From Salegentibacter holothuriorum (GTDB lineage: Bacteria; Bacteroidota; Bacteroidia; Flavobacteriales; Flavobacteriaceae), in contig NZ_FUYY01000001.1 of NCBI RefSeq assembly GCF_900168045.1, forward strand, positions 124,001 to 188,000: a DNA stretch of 64,000 nucleotides. The letters are read 5' to 3'. This document shows positions 60,514 to 64,000 of this stretch, one piece after another. How positions within the stretch are numbered: the stretch's first letter is position 1; every line of letters starts with the position of its first letter. Under the pieces are notes generated by a model. The model saw nothing but the letters and a program-made list of their open reading frames with translations. It was not told where the DNA came from and ran no database searches. A program made the translations under genes and the position numbers.

Positions 60514-62357
60514 TGGGTTATCATTTTTGAAAGGGGAAGCCCCTCCCTGATTAGGCTTAATTTATTGGTCATATTCTCGGTTAATAAATAACTTGGGCGC
60601 AATGCGCTTGTTTTTAGTACTTTTCTTTCGGTTAATTCTTCTATAATTTTGGTGTGCTTTAATCCAAATTTACCGGCAAGTAAAGGTTCATACTCTCCAC
60701 CGTTTTGTAAGTGATCACGAAGTTGCACCAAACCTTTTAAGTAAATAATATCTTTTAAGAAACCACCTCCCTGCATAATTCTGGAAGTAATATTAAAAGC
60801 TCTATGAGCAGAAAATCCATAGTCCATTTTTAGTAGTCTAAATAACTGAGGAAATTCGGCTCCTTCCATTAATGCTGATCCAGCGATAACCCTTCCGGCT
60901 AGGGTTCTCAATCTATTAGCGGTAAGTCCGTCTACTAAATATTCAGACATTACAGCCAGGCCTTCCTGTAAGGGATCATAATCTGCCAAACCACTACTTA
61001 GTAACTCTAAAGGTTGCTGGGTACCATTATAATGGGTAAGTACGTGAGTACCAACTTCGTGTTGAATAAGTGCCGTGGCTTCGGTTTTATTCATTTTATA
61101 ATCTGCCGGGATATAGAGTTCCCCATTGTTAACCATCATAATATTTACATCCTTCCGGATATGAACCTTGCTTTTAAAATTTTCATCCTGTTCGGCAAAA
61201 TAATCGAATTCACGCCGGGCAAGGCTACTAAAGCCTTTTGCATCTATAAACTCGGTATTCTCATCTTCTTCAGCTTCATCAACTTCCCTAAGAATTGCTC
61301 CGGCTTCTTCGCTTAGCTTAGGGCTTAAACCTTTATACAGTCTAATGCTATTATAGAAGAAATTGGAGGTGCCACGTTCACTCAACATGGTGATCTGTTG
61401 ATCTAGTTCTTCCCGTTTTTCTCTAAAGATATGAGACATAGCAGGATCGTCTATATCTTCAATTTTCAAGTTGTAAAGTTCTCTTTTTAAAAGATCTGGA
61501 TCTATGGGAAGTAACCTATAGTGATAATCTAATACCTTTTCGTATTTGCTTTCAAAAAAAGTGTTTTTTATATCCTGGATATTGGCGGGTGAAACTAACC
61601 ATAGAAACTGGTAAGAGCGTTCTATTTTTGCCAGGGCTTTATCTATTTCAAATACTTTTTCTTTTAAGTGTTTTCTGCCTAAAGCAAGATAACTTCCCAC
61701 CCCACTGGTGGTTTGAACTCGCACATAATCGTAAATTGCTTTATGAATACAGGTTATAAGGTAATCCTTAAACTGTCTTAAAAAAACAGGGTAAACCTGG
61801 TTGTTCTCATTACGAAACACCGGTGGTATTTCAAGTCCGACAACTACCGCACCAGATTTCTTCGCTTTATCAATACTTAATATTTCCTGATCACCTTCTT
61901 TTTGGCGCTTTGGAGTATCTTTTATCTCTGCCTTTAAATAAAGTCCAGAAAATATCTCGTTTATTTTATTGAGCTCTCTTTGTAGCGCTTTTATAGAGGT
62001 AGGCAGCTTTTCTGCAGGTGCTTTTATAGTAAAGCAGTTATTAGGTTCCCCTGTATAGATTTCAAAAACCATATAGGATTTAAATTCCGTAGAGAGTTTA
62101 TCGGCTAATGCATAGATAAGATTTTGGTAGGCTTCAAAAAACTTATCTCCAATTAAAAGATAAGAAGCCTCGCTTAAAATTATTCGCTCTGTACCTTCAT
62201 CATTTTCTCTTTTTCGGTATACGATCAAATAAGGTAAATTATCTTCTATATGAATTAAACCGCCTCCCGGAAGCGAAGCGCTTAGTTTACCATCTTCTTC
62301 AAGGATTGTTAAAATTTGTTTAATTGATTTCTCCGATAATTCAGATATATTCAGCAT
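60510..62357 (-). CDS. DUF1704/MATCAP-like metallopeptidase (QEGLA family)
   Basis: A 615-residue protein. The metallopeptidase signature is IQHEVGTHVLTHYNG (H-E-x3-H) with the QEGLA motif ~35 residues later supplying the third ligand (PLQEGLAVMSEYLVDG). This group is annotated as 'flavohemoglobin expression-modulating QEGLA motif protein'. It is related to eukaryotic MATCAP tubulin carboxypeptidases (established knowledge of DUF1704). No signal peptide. It is the first gene of an operon with a GshB-like ligase and an M14 peptidase. Confidence 0.85.
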   Translation of the reverse strand: MLNISELSEKSIKQILTILEEDGKLSASLPGGGLIHIEDNLPYLIVYRKRENDEGTERIILSEASYLLIGDKFFEAYQNLIYALADKLSTEFKSYMVFEIYTGEPNNCFTIKAPAEKLPTSIKALQRELNKINEIFSGLYLKAEIKDTPKRQKEGDQEILSIDKAKKSGAVVVGLEIPPVFRNENNQVYPVFLRQFKDYLITCIHKAIYDYVRVQTTSGVGSYLALGRKHLKEKVFEIDKALAKIERSYQFLWLVSPANIQDIKNTFFESKYEKVLDYHYRLLPIDPDLLKRELYNLKIEDIDDPAMSHIFREKREELDQQITMLSERGTSNFFYNSIRLYKGLSPKLSEEAGAILREVDEAEEDENTEFIDAKGFSSLARREFDYFAEQDENFKSKVHIRKDVNIMMVNNGELYIPADYKMNKTEATALIQHEVGTHVLTHYNGTQQPLELLSSGLADYDPLQEGLAVMSEYLVDGLTANRLRTLAGRVIAGSALMEGAEFPQLFRLLKMDYGFSAHRAFNITSRIMQGGGFLKDIIYLKGLVQLRDHLQNGGEYEPLLAGKFGLKHTKIIEELTERKVLKTSALRPSYLLTENMTNKLSLIREGLPLSKMITQ

Positions 62358-62596
62358 TCTTAGTTTCTTCTATAGTTTTTAAATTGAATATTATTATTCT
62401 ATAACCACTGTTTTAAAGCGAAATAATAGCTCTAAACGGGCTTGAACAATAATTAAATTTAGAAAGAAAACCAGGGAATACTAGCTCGTAAACCTACTTT
62501 GGGTTTTATTTAAGAGATTTGGTGAAAATTACTTAAAAGCCCTAAAAATTAGATGCTAGCTGTTATTGATGAAGGAAATTACAAGATTGAAAAGGC

Positions 62597-63685
62597 TTAC
62601 TTTTTATCCTTGGCCTCTTCTTTAGCCTTTTTTTTCAATTTCTCAAGTTGCTCGCGTGCATTCTTTATTTCTTCTTCTGTAGCAGGCTCCGGTTTTTGTT
62701 CTGCAGCCTTTTCAGGTTCAAGATTCAGTTCTATATAAAGAGGTAAGTGATCTGAATCTATTTTGCTGCCCAGTTTAAAATCTGCAACCCTAAATTCTTC
62801 GGTTACAAAAACATGATCTAAAGACCAACGCATCAAAAAACTACTGGCATCAAAGGTATTATAGAAGCCGCGACCAATCCTGGTATTTAATAACCCACCA
62901 ACATTTTGGAATAGGGCTGTGGTAGCAGACCATGCCACATCGTTAAAATCTCCAGCCACTAAAACAGGTAATTTGGAATCTCTGGCCATAAACGCCACTT
63001 TCATCATCTCTGCGTCCCTATCTGTAGAAGATGGGTTGTGCTGGGGCATAGGAGGTGTTGGGTGAATGGCGTGAAACATAATTTCTTTGCCAGACCTTAA
63101 TTCCAGAATACTATGAATAGAAGGAATACTATCGTCTACCAAATAACTAACCTTTGGATTTTTAAGTGCTAACCTTGAGTAAAGTAACACCCCATAAGTA
63201 TTATCTAAGGGAGCTTCAACTTTATAAGGATAGGAAGCCGTTATTTCAGCAAGATCACTTTTCCAACGGGTATTGGTTTCAGTGAAAAGTAAAACATCCG
63301 GATTTTGCTTTTTTATATCTGCTATTATCAAATCTGGATTTTCATTCTTTTGCAACACATTGGCCGTATAAAGGCTAAATTTATTGCTAAAATTCTCTTC
63401 GGAAACCTGGCCAACCTCATAATTTTTATGAGGAAAATAAGGATATATTTTCACTACCTGAAAAAGAAAACAGGCTAAAAGTACGCCCATAAAAATATAA
63501 TCTTCAGCTCTTTTAATATCAAACCTAATAAAATATGCGGCAATTGCGGTAAGAGTAAGTAGGGTTAATTGAATATGTAAATAATCAAATATTCGTATCC
63601 ACCAAAAGTCGGCCGCAATTAGTGGAACCAACGTCATCATCACCGCAATAATCCCGAAAACCTGAAGAAATCCTTTTAATGTCAT
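62597..63685 (-). CDS. Membrane-anchored endonuclease/exonuclease/phosphatase (EEP) family protein
   Basis: A 362-residue protein. Three N-terminal helices (FLQVFGIIAVMMTLVPLIA, LHIQLTLLTLTAIAAYFI, YIFMGVLLACFLFQVVKI) precede an EEP domain with TETNTRW (metal-binding Glu), VLVAGDFNDVAWS (Asp-x-Asn) and SDHLPLYIEL (Asp-His). The C-terminus is a Lys/Glu-rich helix (EEIKNAREQLEKLKKKAKEEAK). Its catalytic part is periplasmic or extracellular if the helices orient as predicted. Substrates could be phosphodiesters of nucleic acids, lipids or inositols. It has no clear operon partner. Confidence 0.85.
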   Translation of the reverse strand: MTLKGFLQVFGIIAVMMTLVPLIAADFWWIRIFDYLHIQLTLLTLTAIAAYFIRFDIKRAEDYIFMGVLLACFLFQVVKIYPYFPHKNYEVGQVSEENFSNKFSLYTANVLQKNENPDLIIADIKKQNPDVLLFTETNTRWKSDLAEITASYPYKVEAPLDNTYGVLLYSRLALKNPKVSYLVDDSIPSIHSILELRSGKEIMFHAIHPTPPMPQHNPSSTDRDAEMMKVAFMARDSKLPVLVAGDFNDVAWSATTALFQNVGGLLNTRIGRGFYNTFDASSFLMRWSLDHVFVTEEFRVADFKLGSKIDSDHLPLYIELNLEPEKAAEQKPEPATEEEIKNAREQLEKLKKKAKEEAKDKK

Positions 63686-63753
63686 AATTTTTTTATTACC
63701 ATTTTTGCCAAAAAGATGATGGATTAAATAAAATTAAGAATTTAAATTCCTTT

Positions 63754-63842
63754 TTTATCGATAATTGAAATTTAAATGCTCCAGGTTTCCCTGGAAATTG
63801 AGAAAAATTAATTCCTGGTAGGCTTGCCGAGGGGTAGTTTAC
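63754..63842 (+). repeat. Dispersed hairpin repeat, family C copy 4 (divergent stems)
   Basis: ATCGATAATTGAAATTTAAA, then TGCTCCAGG-ttt-CCCTGGA, and CCTGGTAGGCTTGCC...GAGGGGTAGTTTAC. The central stem changed from CGAGGC/GCCTCG to CCAGG/CCTGG while remaining paired. Confidence 0.6.
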
Positions 63843-63862
63843 TTGGTTAAACTATAGTTTTT

Positions 63863-64000
63863 CTATTTCAAGTTTGTTCCTGGAATAATTTGCTTATCTA
63901 AATAATCTCTTAGATCATCACCTGATGGAGCTTCAAATAATTGAAGGTCAAAATAGGATACGGCAGCTATTACATGATCAAAAATATCGGCTGTAATATA
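63863..64000 (-). CDS. Unidentified protein, C-terminal fragment (5' end outside window)
   Basis: The frame is open from the window edge to a TAG at 63863-63865 on the minus strand, giving 45 residues that begin YITADIFDHVIAAVSYFD and end in DKQIIPGTNLK. Codon use and composition fit a real gene end. I do not recognise it. It is upstream of the EEP gene on the same strand, with a family C repeat between. Confidence 0.5.
   Translation of the reverse strand, partial: YITADIFDHVIAAVSYFDLQLFEAPSGDDLRDYLDKQIIPGTNLK

Noticed and set aside
1-64000. tRNA genes, CRISPR arrays, insertion sequences, prophage
   Set aside because: None found by eye: no cloverleaf-like sequences, no regularly spaced direct repeats, no transposase or phage-type proteins.

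Overview
The window is AT-rich chromosomal DNA from a member of the Bacteroidota, most likely a marine Flavobacteriaceae (inference). Four things point there. Promoter-like TAnnTTTG boxes recur and Shine-Dalgarno sites are scarce. LpxC is fused to FabZ. CcoN is fused to CcoO, with a short CcoP. PorX, an ECF sigma factor, and the gene order uvrA / ECF sigma / nth / bcp / ald / tsaE / porX / HD hydrolase / lpxD / lpxC-fabZ / lpxA / efp are all typical of the group. I see no rRNA, tRNA, CRISPR array, transposase or prophage. Almost every gene is a core gene, and the unusual material lies between genes and in the ends of genes.

Layout. 1-8.7 kb: the end of an alpha-oxoamine synthase-like PLP enzyme, an outer-membrane protein, a DUF4834-like protein, a YfhO-type membrane protein, a glycosyltransferase with a flippase, and a secreted protein with a Ser/Arg-rich tail. 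8.9-20.2 kb: DNA repair (uvrA, nth), ECF sigma, peroxiredoxin, alanine dehydrogenase, tsaE-porX and an HD hydrolase, with two small genes (12571-12723 and 16296-16442). 20.2-30.3 kb: lipid A genes, efp, a second lpxD-like gene, sucD, fabG, a VWA-like membrane protein and a prohibitin-like protein. 30.3-38.6 kb: a complete his operon, hisG-D-C-B-H-(four-helix bundle)-A-F-IE, preceded by a leader peptide with four consecutive His codons and a terminator, which is a classical attenuator. 38.8-43.9 kb: a NYN/LOTUS-like protein, a release-factor-like protein, a CDF transporter, DUF1853 and an AI-2E-type permease. 44.3-56 kb: hemN and a full cbb3 oxidase cluster (ccoI, S, NO, Q, P, G, H, a DsbD-like membrane protein, and a small membrane protein), followed by nhaA. 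56-64 kb: corA, a beta-propeller lactonase, a three-gene operon (M14 peptidase / GshB-like ATP-grasp / MATCAP-like QEGLA peptidase), an EEP-fold phosphatase or nuclease, and a truncated gene.

The strongest signals beyond gene content are: (1) the his attenuator, including a hand-derived antiterminator; (2) a four-helix-bundle gene inside the his operon, bounded by inverted repeats that also form the last codons of hisH; (3) several families of short palindromic repeats. These fill nearly every his junction, show compensatory stem changes, sit in the loops of two convergent terminators, and supply terminal codons to yfhO, hisH and hisA; (4) an FNR-like palindrome near -40 of the candidate cbb3 promoter; (5) an endonuclease III with no cysteines; (6) the MATCAP-like peptidase / ATP-grasp / M14 operon. 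Repeats and pairings were read by eye and no alignment or database search was run.
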